Below, in pieces: positions 54,010-63,442 of a DNA stretch of 64,000 nt. The notes under the pieces were generated by a model, which saw only the letters and a program-made list of their open reading frames with translations, ran no database searches and was not told the origin of the DNA. The translations under genes and the position numbers were made by a program. Origin of the DNA: Notolepis coatsorum (taxonomy: Eukaryota > Chordata > Actinopteri > Aulopiformes > Paralepididae); contig OZ020588.1 of the NCBI GenBank assembly GCA_963971535.1, positions 127,316,462 through 127,380,461 of the forward strand, written 5' to 3'. The first letter of the stretch is position 1. The number at the start of each line of letters is the position of its first letter.

Positions 54010-54367
54010 GGAGCTATCTGTAGCTACTGCTAGCCGGCTAGATAACGTTAAGACAACGCCTCAGTGAACTATTTAGTTTACTGGGACATTTCATATTTAA
54101 ACAGTGAGCTAACGTGAGCTAACGTGAGCTACCTAGCTAACGGAGGTATCATGCACTACTAGACTATTGCTGGAGCATTTGTTGATATCAGGAGCTATCA
54201 GTAGGTAGCCGGCTAGATAACTTTAAGACAACGCCTCAGTGAACTATTTAGTTTACTGGGACATTTCATATTTAAACAGTGAGCTAATGTGAGCTAACGT
54301 GAGCTACCTAGCTAACGGAGGTATCATGCACTACTAGACTATTGCTGGAGCATTTGTTGATATCAAG
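54010..54367 (+). repeat. Tandem duplication, two ~180-bp units
   Basis: Units at 54010-54190 and 54191-54367 both contain GCCGGCTAGATAAC, AGACAACGCCTCAGTGAACT, GAGCTACCTAGCTAACGGAG and GCATTTGTTGATATCA. They differ by a few bases. A related sequence lies at 58375-58470, on the other side of the LINE, so both belong to the surrounding hAT-like element. Confidence 0.85.
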
Positions 54368-54810
54368 TTCAAGTTCTTTAATAGTTGTCATACAGAAGTA
54401 CAGAATACTTTCATACAAAATGCTTCTTACTGTTACGCTCCAGAGACTGTGCTAGACAAGATAGTATCAAATAACATAATAACATAATATAGCATGAATT
54501 TAGAAGAAGAAAATGAGGTCACAGTGTTCGGTATAGACATATGTACAATGTTCTGAGTTACCATATAATATACAATACACAATACTATGCAGTGTACTAA
54601 TGTACAGTACTATCTAGTGCAAAGCAGAAATGGGATGAGGTACAATTTTAGGTACAATTTACAGTAAGGTGTACGAGTTGTAGTGCAATCCTTCATCCAT
54701 AAATATAAAGTGTGGGGAGTGGGTGCTACAGTGTGTTTGTTTAAAGTGAGTGTGTGCGTGTGGATGTGTGTGCTATGTGCGTTTGGTGGTTGTTGTTGTG
54801 TAGTGTTCAT

Positions 54811-55689
54811 TCATTGTTCGTTTAGCAGCCTGATGGCCTGGGGATAGAAGCTACTTCTGAGTCTTTCTGTGCTCGCCTTGAGACTCCGGTATCGCTTGCC
54901 TGACCGCAGCAGTTCAAAGAGGCAGTTGTTCGGGTGACTGGAGTCTTTAATGATTCTCTTAGCCTTGCCCTTGCAACGCTTGTAGTAAATGTTCTGGAGG
55001 GTGGGGAGCCCCCCTCCAATTGTGCGTTCGGCTGAACGTGTCACTCTTTGTAGTCTGCTTCGGTCTTTTGCAGTGCTATTCCCAAACCAGGAGGTGATGT
55101 TGCCGGTCAAGATGCTCTCTATTGTACATGAGTAGAAGTTCTTAAGGATCTTCTGGCTGACTTGGAACTTCCTTAGGCGCCTGAGGAAGTAGAGGCGTTG
55201 TCGTGCCTTCTTCACCACACTGTTAATGTGTGTGGTCCATGTCAAGTCCTCGGATATGTAGGCTCCGAGGTACTTGAAGCTGTTGACTCTCTCAACCGGT
55301 GCCCCGTCGATGCTGAGGGGGCTGTAGTCCTTGACCCCCGACCTCCTGAAGTCCACAATCATCTCCTTTGTTTTGCTGACGTTCAGGGAGAGGCTGTTTT
55401 CCTGGCACCATCCCGCCAGGACCTTGACCTCTTCCAGGTAGGCCCTCTCGTCGTTGGCAGAGATCAGGCCCACCACCACTGTGTCGTCAGCAAATTTGAC
55501 GATTGTATTGCTACTCCGCTGAGCCACACAGTCGTGTGTGTACAGGGAGTAGAGGAGGGGACTCAGAACACAGCCCTGGGGGGCCCCTATGTTGAGGGTG
55601 ATGGATGAGGAGGTGCAGTTGCCTGCTCTCACCACCTGGGGTCTGCCAGTCAGGAAGTCCAAGACCCACTGGCAGAGGTCATAGCCCAA
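54811..55689 (-). pseudogene. LINE reverse transcriptase, C-terminal part
   Basis: The frame reads [46 protein letters not shown] (intact ADD box), [20 protein letters not shown] and the C-terminal end [13 protein letters not shown]. It is one continuous stretch of 292 codons but is cut from the first half of RT by the insertion at 55.7 kb. Confidence 0.88.
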
Positions 55690-56362
55690 GCCCAGGTCCC
55701 TGAGCTTGGCTATGAGTAAGTAAGTAAGTAAGTAAGTAAGTATTTATAAAGCACCTTTCATACATGTCATGTAGCTCAAAGTGCTGTATGGAGGGGACTA
55801 TGGTATTGAATGCCGAGCTGTAGTCGATGAATAGCATTCTCACATAGTTCCCCTGCCTCTTGTCCAGGTGTGATGCTGCTGTGTGCAGCACATGGGATAT
55901 GGCGTCCTCCGTGGACCTGTTGGGGCGGTATGCAAATTGCAGGGGGTCCATGTTGATGGGGAGGGAGGAGCAGATGTAGCCCTTTACTAGCTTCTCAAAG
56001 CACTTCATGGCTATGGAGGTGAGAGCTACAGGGCGGTAGTCGTTGAGGCAAGCAGGCTTGGATTTTTTGGGTACAGGGATAATAGTGGACTTCTTCAGGC
56101 AGGTGGGGATGACAGCCTGTTCTAAGGACAGGTTAAATATGTCAGTGAATACTGGGGCCAGTTGGTCGGCACAGAATTTTAGGACGCGGCCGGGGATGCC
56201 GTCCGGACCTGCTGCCTTCCTGATATTCACTTTTTTAAAGGTCCGCCTCACCTCATGCTCTGTTACCCTGAACACTGCGCCTCCATCAGCAGCCGACCCC
56301 CCCCCCCCCCATTGCCGAGGCTTGTGAGCTGGTGTTGTTATTACCAGCATCAAACCTCGCAT
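55679..56362 (-). pseudogene. LINE reverse transcriptase, N-terminal part with 72-bp insert
   Basis: The frame carries IRKAAGPDGIPGRVLKFCAD, KKSKPACLNDYRPVALTSI, QFAYRPNRSTEDAI and FIDYSSAFNTIVPS (first catalytic Asp). It then runs into an inserted retroposon tail (CACTTTGAGCTACATGACAT, GAAAGGTGCTTTATAAATAC, then ACTT repeats) and out of phase. A C-run at 56300-56311 separates it from the endonuclease frame. Confidence 0.87.
55712..55790 (-). mobile_element. Short retroposon-tail insert with (ACTT)n
   Basis: On the minus strand: CAGCACTTTGAGCTACATGA ... GAAAGGTGCTTTATAAATAC, then six ACTT repeats. This is a widely dispersed fish LINE/SINE 3' end. It lies in the RT gene and adds about 26 readable codons. 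Confidence 0.65.
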
Positions 56363-57569
56363 AGAAGGTATTGAGGTCGTTTGCTAAGGAGATGTCACTG
56401 TTCAGTTTGAGGGAGGCGCCTTTGTAGTCTGTCATCGTTTTGAGCCCCTGCCACATAGCTCTAGAGTCAGCTTGTTCAAACTGGAGTTCAATTTTATCCC
56501 TGTAGCGCCGTTTGGCCTCTGACACTGTCCTCCTTACGTTGTGTCGCGCCACCTTGTGGTCATTCATGTTGCCTGCCACTAGGCCGTCATTGTATGCTTT
56601 GGTGCGCTCTCTCAGAGCTTCACGGACGGATTTGTCTACCCAGGGTTTTTGATTTGGGTAAACTTTCATTTTGGTAGTGGGGATTGTTTCTTTCACCCTA
56701 GTACAAACATAGTCCAGCACTGTCTCCGTGTAGGCATTAATGTTATCTGTGTCGCGGAACACAATCCAGTCTGTGTGGTGAAACACTGACCGGATCGTCT
56801 CTTCTGACGTCGGATCCCATTTCTGCACCTCTCGCGAGACTACGGGAGTACTTTTAATTCTCTGTTTGTACTTTGGTGAAAGAAAAATTGACGTGTGATC
56901 TGATTTACCAAAGCCACTATCAGAATGAGCCTTGTAGCCACCTTTAAATTGCGTGTAACAGTGATCTAGGATGTTACCGCCTCTGGTGTTGCAAGTCACA
57001 TGCTGATAGAAGTCAGGCAATACCTTTCTCAGATTGGCGCTATTGAAATCTCCCAGTACTAAAATGGCGGCGTTAACGTTAGCCACTTGTATTCTATTTA
57101 CCTCGTCGTGTAGTCTGGAGAGCGCAACCTTGTTGCTGGCTTGCGGTGGAATATACACTCCGATCAGGACGATCGCCGTTAACTCCCTCGGGAGGAAGAA
57201 AGGACGACACTTGATGGTTATATATTCCAGTTCTGGGGAGCAGTGGTTGGATAATTCCTTCACGTTCGTTGGATCACTCCAATTTTTGTTAAACATGAAG
57301 GCAATACCTCCTCCACGTTGTTTACCGGACTCTGATGACCGATCCTTGCGATGGATAAAGAAGTGATCCGCTCGTTGAATTGCGTGATCTGGAACCTCCG
57401 GTGTGAGCCATGTTTCGGTGAAGCAAAGGACATTGCAGTCCCTAACGTCTCTTTGATATTGAATCCTTGCTCGGATGTCATCCAGTTTATTGTCTATTGA
57501 TTGTACATTGGCTAGCAATATACTGGGCAGTGGTGTACGGTGGACCTTGTAGACTCCACTACAGACCAA
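56286..57569 (-). CDS. LINE endonuclease domain (ORF2 N-terminus)
   Basis: A 427-codon frame shows an AP-like endonuclease: LANVQSIDNKLDDIRARIQY, CFTETWLTPEVPDHA (catalytic Glu), VYIPPQ, LVLGDFNSANLRKVLP (Asp and Asn) and FGKSDHTSIFLSP (catalytic SDH). It continues into the linker to RT. The enzyme nicks genomic DNA to prime reverse transcription. This part is intact; the link to RT is broken at a C-run near 56300. Confidence 0.87.
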   Translation of the reverse strand: MVCSGVYKVHRTPLPSILLANVQSIDNKLDDIRARIQYQRDVRDCNVLCFTETWLTPEVPDHAIQRADHFFIHRKDRSSESGKQRGGGIAFMFNKNWSDPTNVKELSNHCSPELEYITIKCRPFFLPRELTAIVLIGVYIPPQASNKVALSRLHDEVNRIQVANVNAAILVLGDFNSANLRKVLPDFYQHVTCNTRGGNILDHCYTQFKGGYKAHSDSGFGKSDHTSIFLSPKYKQRIKSTPVVSREVQKWDPTSEETIRSVFHHTDWIVFRDTDNINAYTETVLDYVCTRVKETIPTTKMKVYPNQKPWVDKSVREALRERTKAYNDGLVAGNMNDHKVARHNVRRTVSEAKRRYRDKIELQFEQADSRAMWQGLKTMTDYKGASLKLNSDISLANDLNTFYARFDAGNNNTSSQASAMGGGGVGC

Positions 57570-57570
57570 T

Positions 57571-57812
57571 TATCAGTGAATGTTCATGCATTTTTAAGAA
57601 GGGCAACTTTCACAAAAAAACAAAGAACTCACCAAAACATCTCAGTAGCACCTTATCTAAATGTTATATTTCATATATGGAGATTCATATTTATTTATGT
57701 ATTGCATGCATTTCTACATTTTATTTCCTATTTTGTTTATTCATCCCAGTATCTTTCTTTCTTATGTGTGGAATTCTACAAGGTGCGCGCACACACACAC
57801 CTACACACACAC

Positions 57813-57852
<40 letters not shown>

Positions 57853-58139
57853 ACATTTAGTCATTTAGCTGACGCTTTTATCCAAAGCGACTTACAAGTT
57901 CTGTACGACAAGACAGCAAGAAGGGTACAACTCTTATCAGCTGAGTAACAATGTTCATCAAAGTGTTGCATGTTACAGTGTAGGTTAGTTTATTAGGACA
58001 AGTGCATGACAGTAAGGTTAGTCACAGTTAGATTTTTTTTTTTTTTTTTTTATCATTTCAGATAATGGTTGAAGAAGTGAGTCTTTAGTCGACAGCGAAA
58101 GATTGGACGGGATTCGGCTGTCCTAACTGGGATGGGTAG

Positions 58140-58213
<74 letters not shown>

Positions 58214-58687
58214 TCGAAGTAAAAAAAAAATTAAAATTTTTTTTTTGAATTTTTTTTTTGATTTTTTTTTTAAACTTCGATTTTTTTTTACTGTTCGAAG
58301 CTTGTGCCATCGAATCGAACGTTCGAAGCTTCGAAGCATTTAAGACAGCCCTAGTTGACTCACTGTGTCATTTTGTTTAAACAGTAACGATAGCTAGGTA
58401 GCTAACGTTAGCTCACAGAGCTCCCATGCACTAGACTAGAGCAGACTGTTGCCGGAGGCAATTGGAGCCTGTTGACATGGGTCTGGGAGGAGGGGGAGGG
58501 GCTGTGAGCTGCAGCTCTGTGTGCTTGAGAGAGAAGTCAGCGAGTGAGAACTCCGCTAAGAATTGGATCATGTTTTTCGATCGGTTTTCACGATCGGCGA
58601 AAATAAAGCATCGGAATTCACTGATCTCATATTTGTACTGAATATCGGCCGATACCGATCGCTGGCCGATCAATCGGGGCATCCCTA
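57571..58687 (+). other. Microsatellites and repeat remnants, end of the hAT-like element
   Basis: CA runs lie at about 57788-57850 and 58142-58212, and T/A-runs at about 58030-58052 and 58221-58292. TTACATTTAGTCATTTAGCT then GACGCTTTTATCCAAAGCGA (57851-57890) is a repeat seen widely in teleosts. CGATCGGCGAAAATAAAGCA onwards (from 58592) is the right end of the hAT-like element. No gene was seen. Confidence 0.7.
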
Positions 58688-58690
58688 AAA

Positions 58691-59026
58691 TAAGATATTC
58701 CTATATTGATCCCCTTGGGGAAATTCAGGATGTGATAAAATGTACAACATTAAAATGTTTCTATATCCTTCCCCTTCTTTTTGTTGTCTCTTTCACCACT
58801 TCGCCGCACTCGCCTGCTCCCTCTCTCCTACCTCCTTCCCTACCTTTCTACCTTCACCCCCTCTCTCCTACATCCTTCTCTACCTTTCTGCCTTCACTCT
58901 CCTCTCACACCTCCCCTCATTCTCTCTTGCTTTCTGACCCCTTGGCCTCTAACTCTCTGGCCCCTCTTCCCCCCCTCTCTCTTTCTGGCCCCTCTCCCCC
59001 CTCTCTCTCCTCTCTCTCCCTCCCAG
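58691..59026 (+). other. oser1 intron 3, end, with pyrimidine-rich tract
   Basis: A retroposon-tail fragment (AAGATATTCCTATATTGATC) is followed by a long C/T-rich stretch (58800-59020) leading to the acceptor CTCTCTCCCTCCCAG at 59026. The tract is unusually long for a polypyrimidine tract. Confidence 0.6.
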
Positions 59027-60056
59027 CTGTATGAGGAAGGCCTCCAGAGGGGCTTCCAGGACTCAGAGACGTCGGCGGTCCAAGTCTCCTATCCTGCACC
59101 CTCCCAAGTTTACCTACTGCAGCAGCAGTAGCAATGGCACTACAGCCTCCACTTTGTCACCCCCCAGTGGCCACTTGAAGCATCAACGCCTGGCTGTGCC
59201 TGAGGTTGAGGAGACTGGCTCTGGTGGTGGTGGAGGAAGAGCTCCCTCCACCTTGGCCGTCCCAGCCCAGAAAGAGCTTCTATCCTCTGCTGTCTTGGGC
59301 CACATGTCCCCTCCTGTGTTTGGGGCTTCCGCTGAGTACGAGCCAAGTATCAGAGCTGGAGCCAGAGGCATTTCTGTTGTTGCCTCTTCGTCTTCATGCC
59401 AAGAAATCCCTGCTATCGCCACTACTACCACAGCTACATCCAGGCAGGTTGGGGCCCCTGGCCAGGCCCAGTCAGACGAAGGTACCAGCCCAGAGAAAGT
59501 TGCCTGTGATGGGGCAGAGTGTAGAGCAGCAGTGCCTGGGATATCTAGAGTTGCTGGTGGTGCCTCTGACTTCCAGGCCTTGTCCAAGCTCCACAGCAGC
59601 AGTTCCGGAGGAGGAGGCCCCTGTCCCTGCTCTTGTAGCCAGAGAGAGAGCCCAGAGCCTGGGGAAGGAGAGGGTCAGGTGCAGGATGCTGGCTCTCCGT
59701 GTCAGTGCCGGTCCAGATGCCAGGCCGGCCTCCCGGAAGTGTACTCTTTCACAGGGCTTCGCAACGTCATCTCGGAGTGTGAGAGGAACCTACCGGGCAA
59801 CAAGGTCACCGGTCACCCGGGCCTTTCTCTGCCTGGTCCCAGAACTCTGAATAGCACCAACAATAACACCACCACCACAGCTATGTCACCTTCAACATCA
59901 TTGTCTTCATCGACATCTGGCTCCCTTCGCTCCTGCTCGGAGCAAGCACGGGCCTACGTTGATGACATCTCAATAGAGGACCTTTCTGGCTACATGGAGT
60001 ATTACCTCTACATCCCCAAGAAGATGTCGCACATGGCAGAGATGATGTATACTTAA
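59027..60056 (+). CDS. oser1: oser1 exon 4 (main coding exon and stop)
   Basis: The exon completes a Gly codon and adds 342 residues before TAA (60054-60056), giving a predicted protein of about 405 residues. It begins with the conserved basic block SRGASRTQRRRRSKSP and LHPPKF (residues about 69-91). A long Ser/Gly/Thr/Pro-rich middle includes TTTATS and NSTNNNTTTTAMSPS runs. A short Cys cluster (CPCSCS and CQCRSRC, near VYSFTGL) follows. It ends with the family signature SCSEQARAYVDDISIEDL and SGYMEYYLYIPKKMSHMAEM. Human OSER1 is about 290 residues, so the middle is expanded. The first Met in this exon is not the start; it is reached by splicing. The opposite-strand frames here are shadows. 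Confidence 0.95.
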
Positions 60057-61050
60057 AGATAATTAAGAATATTATAGTAATAATAATTCAAGAAATTAAC
60101 GAGATTAAGTAAAGACGATTTTCTTTTTGCTTTGCAAGTGGAGTGAAGGAATATGTATGTGAAAAAGAAGGAAAATGGTCCAGGAAAAAAAAATGCAGAT
60201 TTAACCATTTCTAACCCAGGCTGAAATGTCTGTTCATTTTATTTTTCTTCTGTTCAGTCCTCCCTCCCAAATATTTCTCGAGCTGAAAGATATGCATTGA
60301 ATGAACCACTACTACTAATTCTCATTTAGTTTTGACTTGTATTTGTTATATTTCTGTTGCTTTCACATCTTTCTATCATTGGATTATTTTTTGTTTTTGT
60401 TTGTTTAATTCCTGATTTCCAAACAAAGTTGCCAAAGCTCTTGTTACAGTAACTGGCTGTGTTGGTAATATATAGTCTATAGATACTTGTCATCATGCCA
60501 TGTGTGGGGTGGTCAGGTGGCGTAGCGGAGATTGTGCTCGTCACCAATGCAAGAGGCTGCGGTCTCGACTCCCGGAGAGTCAGCATTGCCTTGGCTTGGG
60601 CTGATTGCTATACTAACTCGTTTGGCTGAGTTAGGGGGAGGGAAGCCGTGGGTGGTCCTGGGCGTTGTGGACAGCGACCCCCACAGTTCGGTCGGGGCGC
60701 CTGCACAGCGAGGGTAGGATCTGGAGAAAGGTAGCGTGACCTTCCACATGTTACACTCTCCCGGTGAGAATCTGCGCTGGCTGCCGGCTGGCTGCACATG
60801 TGTCGGAGGAAAACATGTGACAGTCTCCGGCCTCCCGGACCAACAGTAGGGGGGGGGGGGGGGGGGTTGGGAATTGGCATGCCGACTAACGGTGGGATGG
60901 GAGAAAAATCGGAAAAAAGGAGGGGGGAAAAGATAATAATAAAAAAAATCATGCCATGTGTGATGATGATATTTGTGGTTTCATGAATCAAAGGTCTTCT
61001 GTCCCGAGGTTTCATTTCAGTCAATAAAAGAAGCAACCTTTTTTTGTTTG
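60057..61050 (+). other. oser1: oser1 3' UTR
   Basis: The stop is followed by about 1 kb of mostly AT-rich sequence with a SINE in the middle. The first good polyadenylation signal is AATAAA at 61023-61028, just after the SINE and a short unique stretch. The end position is approximate. Confidence 0.6.
60507..60947 (+). mobile_element. tRNA-derived SINE in the oser1 3' UTR
   Basis: It starts GGGTGGTCAGGTGGCGTAGC, has box-A- and box-B-like motifs (GTGGCGTAGCGG, GGTCTCGACTCCC), the family body GTTGTGGACAGCGACCCCC, a long G-run (60848-60866) and a GGGATGGGAGAAAAATCGG tail ending in AATAATAAAAAAA. It is flanked by a 15-bp duplication ATCATGCCATGTGTG (60492-60506 and 60948-60962). Same family as 32297-32785, same strand as oser1. 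Confidence 0.9.
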
Positions 61051-61939
61051 TTTAAAACCAGTTGTCCATTTTTCTTGTTTCTGTTTGAATGATGTAATTT
61101 ACCTATAGACAGCCACCTGTATTCACCATATTCACACGGTGGCCATTTTCTTATGTCATGCTCGGGTTGGGATTCCTTTCCACCCTGGTCCCACCTTGGA
61201 AGAAATCCCATCCTGAGCAGGACGTAAGAGCAAAATGGCCACTGTGAATGAATACGGTCAATGGGTAATGTAGTTTATAGTTTCAGAAGGGTGTTTGAAG
61301 AAGCAGGGTTACTCCGTTTGCCAGAAAACTGAAAAACAATTCCCTGTAATTATTGATGTATTGAATACGTTGTGAACTGAATTGATGTCTAATGCTTCTT
61401 GAAAGGCCCCTCATATAGTTTATGTGCATCCTGGCAGCATCACACTGATTTAAAATGAACAGGGATTGGAGAGAGATTTTTACATTCTCAAAATTAATGA
61501 ATGATTTCTTAAAATAATAGATACAAGTGCCAATAAACCCTTTCACTGCATTTTGAGGTTTCAATCGTTTTTTGTGTGATGTTTGTCAACATTGACAAAA
61601 AGGTATTCAATTCAATTTAATATTGGATGAAAGTGTTCCATCTACAGTTCAAACTTCTCAAGAATATATTTGCCATGGTTAATAAATAACTTATGAAGTG
61701 AAGATTATAAATGTTTGTCTTTTATACAAAAGAAAATACATTACATGTATTGCAAAGCTGCATTCTTGGCACGACCCTTCATTACAATAATTGTTCAGTT
61801 TAAACAGACTGGTTGTAACATTTATATCTGCAGGTATTTTGAGTGTCAAGTCTTCAGAAAAAGCTATCAAAAATGTGATGACAATGTCAACATAAACCTA
61901 CTTACGGTTTGTTTCTGATTATAACTTATAAAATATGAC
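61051..61939. other. Intergenic sequence
   Basis: AT-rich, no convincing gene. A short inverted pair around 61130 and 61235 (CACGGTGGCCATTTTC against AAAATGGCCACTGTGA) suggests a small MITE of about 130 bp. Otherwise nothing recognised. Confidence 0.4.
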
Positions 61940-63374
61940 TGTTGTGAAGGGCCAGATTAAACCGAATATATATATTTATTTATATATATATATTTAATTG
62001 TATTTGTATATTCTCTAATATTCCCTGATATCCCTTGTATATTCCTTGTACAATATGCATTGAATATCCATTCTAGCCTACTGAACATCCCATAATAGTC
62101 TCCATTCTACTATTGGTCGAGACCTTGGTGCCAGGCTGCCATACCCCTCAGACCCAGTTCAAACGTACCGCTCCACATGTACGAACAAGTCCTAGTTCCG
62201 CGTAGGAATCTGGCTACCGCACCACTAATGGGACTATTTGTTCATAGTGCGTATATATACTGCGCTACTAAAGTAGGACTTCCTTTTCAGTCCAGTTTCT
62301 TACCCTCCAATAGAGTCACAGACGTAAAGCCTCCCCGCGACGCCACGTGTGGGAGTAAGGCCAAGTTCGCCTACCATCGGTATTGAGACATCGTGTATAT
62401 TAATATTCGAATAGTCATATTTGGCACTATATCGTCGAGTTGGACGTAGTCTATTAAGCTAATAATAGTCTGTTAATATATAGTGCTTCGTGCGGTGAGA
62501 ATACTACCGTAGTCAGTACCCCATCGTTTCGGGCAGAGAACTGGCTGCTTACCCAGGGTGGTTGACCCCATGTGAAGCTGCACCCGAGGAGCCCCAGAGC
62601 CGACGAGCGAGTGGACCTGTATACCGGATTATTCTACCGACGACAGCCCGCCTTCCCAGGCACGGATTATGCTTTGTATACTTTGATTATTCCATGGATA
62701 AAGACCCCCGACACTGCCGTGTGTTGGAACCCCCCCCCCTGGAGAGGACGCAAGGTGAGGAGACGCTCTGCAAGACGAGGTCGCTTCACGTCTCTCCCCC
62801 GTGGACCGGAGAGAGCCGGCCCACAAAGAGTCCACCTGCTTTCATCTGTGGTCCAAGGATCGCCGGCGCATTGAACGGCACTACAGTGGGTTCACCTGGG
62901 ATACCCTTGGCCGGACGAGGCAGCCGGATTCTACCCCCCCCCCCCCCTCCTACTCCTGTCGGCTTACAAGCGACCGGATTAACCCCCCCTTAGTGTATCT
63001 AGTATATAATCATTAAAGTATCATTGCTGTTATTCCTTAACTATTCCAGGTCGTATATTTACCACCTGCGCCATCAGAGATTGGACATTATCTATTGATA
63101 TACCGACGAATACTCTTTGCCATAAAAGTGCATACTATTTCAATTCATAAATGTAATTAAGTGATTAAGTGCTTGCTCTACACACCATTGCTGTGTAGTA
63201 ATAAACGCATACTTCGACTTCGTACATTTGTGTTGGATCCGTTTCATCTACGTGAGAGTGTTTATGATAATATATTTATGCCGTGTACTGGGTGGCCGAA
63301 TATTAAGTACAAAGGTAGTGGTAGTAAGTATCATATCTAGTAATACAGTCAGGGAATTGTACCCCTCAGTTACA
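61940..63374 (+). repeat. BEL/Pao 5' LTR (1435 bp)
   Basis: It begins TGTTGTGAAGGGCCAGATTA and ends CCCCTCAGTTACA, as in the related LTRs. C-runs occur at 62728-62738 and 62935-62947. Short frames such as 62562-62993 have no domain and recur only as LTR sequence. Confidence 0.9.
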
Positions 63375-63376
63375 AT

Positions 63377-63393
63377 TGGTCCTTCGAGCCGGA
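63377..63393 (+). promoter_or_regulatory. BEL/Pao primer-binding site, tRNA-Tyr
   Basis: TGGTCCTTCGAGCCGGA starts two bases after the LTR and is identical to the site in the element at 22-31 kb. It pairs with the 3' end of tRNA-Tyr. Confidence 0.88.
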
Positions 63394-63442
63394 GGGTAAT
63401 CAGTGTAATATTAATATAGTGTTATTAATATTGAAATGGCCT

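Larger units (their letters stand above)
54362..57570 (-). mobile_element. CR1/L2-type LINE, nearly full ORF2
   Basis: On the minus strand there is an AP-like endonuclease (57569-56286) and RT (56362-54811). The 3' tail AACTATTAAAGAACTTGAAC then TTGATATC ends at about 54362. ORF1 is absent or truncated. RT is interrupted by a short retroposon-tail insertion near 55712-55790 and by frame changes. The clade is judged from the endonuclease/RT style and the tail. Confidence 0.85.
49402..58687. mobile_element. hAT-like element (TAGGGATGCCCCGAT ends) grown by nested inserts
   Basis: Ends are TAGGGATGCCCCGATC on the left and GATCAATCGGGGCATCCCTA on the right. They are flanked by an 8-bp duplication differing at one base (TAATAAGA at 49394-49401, AAATAAGA at 58688-58695). 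Without the inserts it is a short MITE-like element. It now holds a gypsy element (49500-53806), a tandem duplication, a CR1/L2-type LINE (54362-57570) and CA microsatellites, all in oser1 intron 3. Confidence 0.7.

Noticed and set aside
59183-59587. Minus-strand reading frame of 134 codons over oser1 exon 4
   Set aside because: Antisense shadow of a GC-rich coding exon; no domain.
62562-62993. 143-codon frame in the LTR at 62 kb
   Set aside because: No domain; lies wholly inside an LTR and ends in C-run-encoded Pro tracts.
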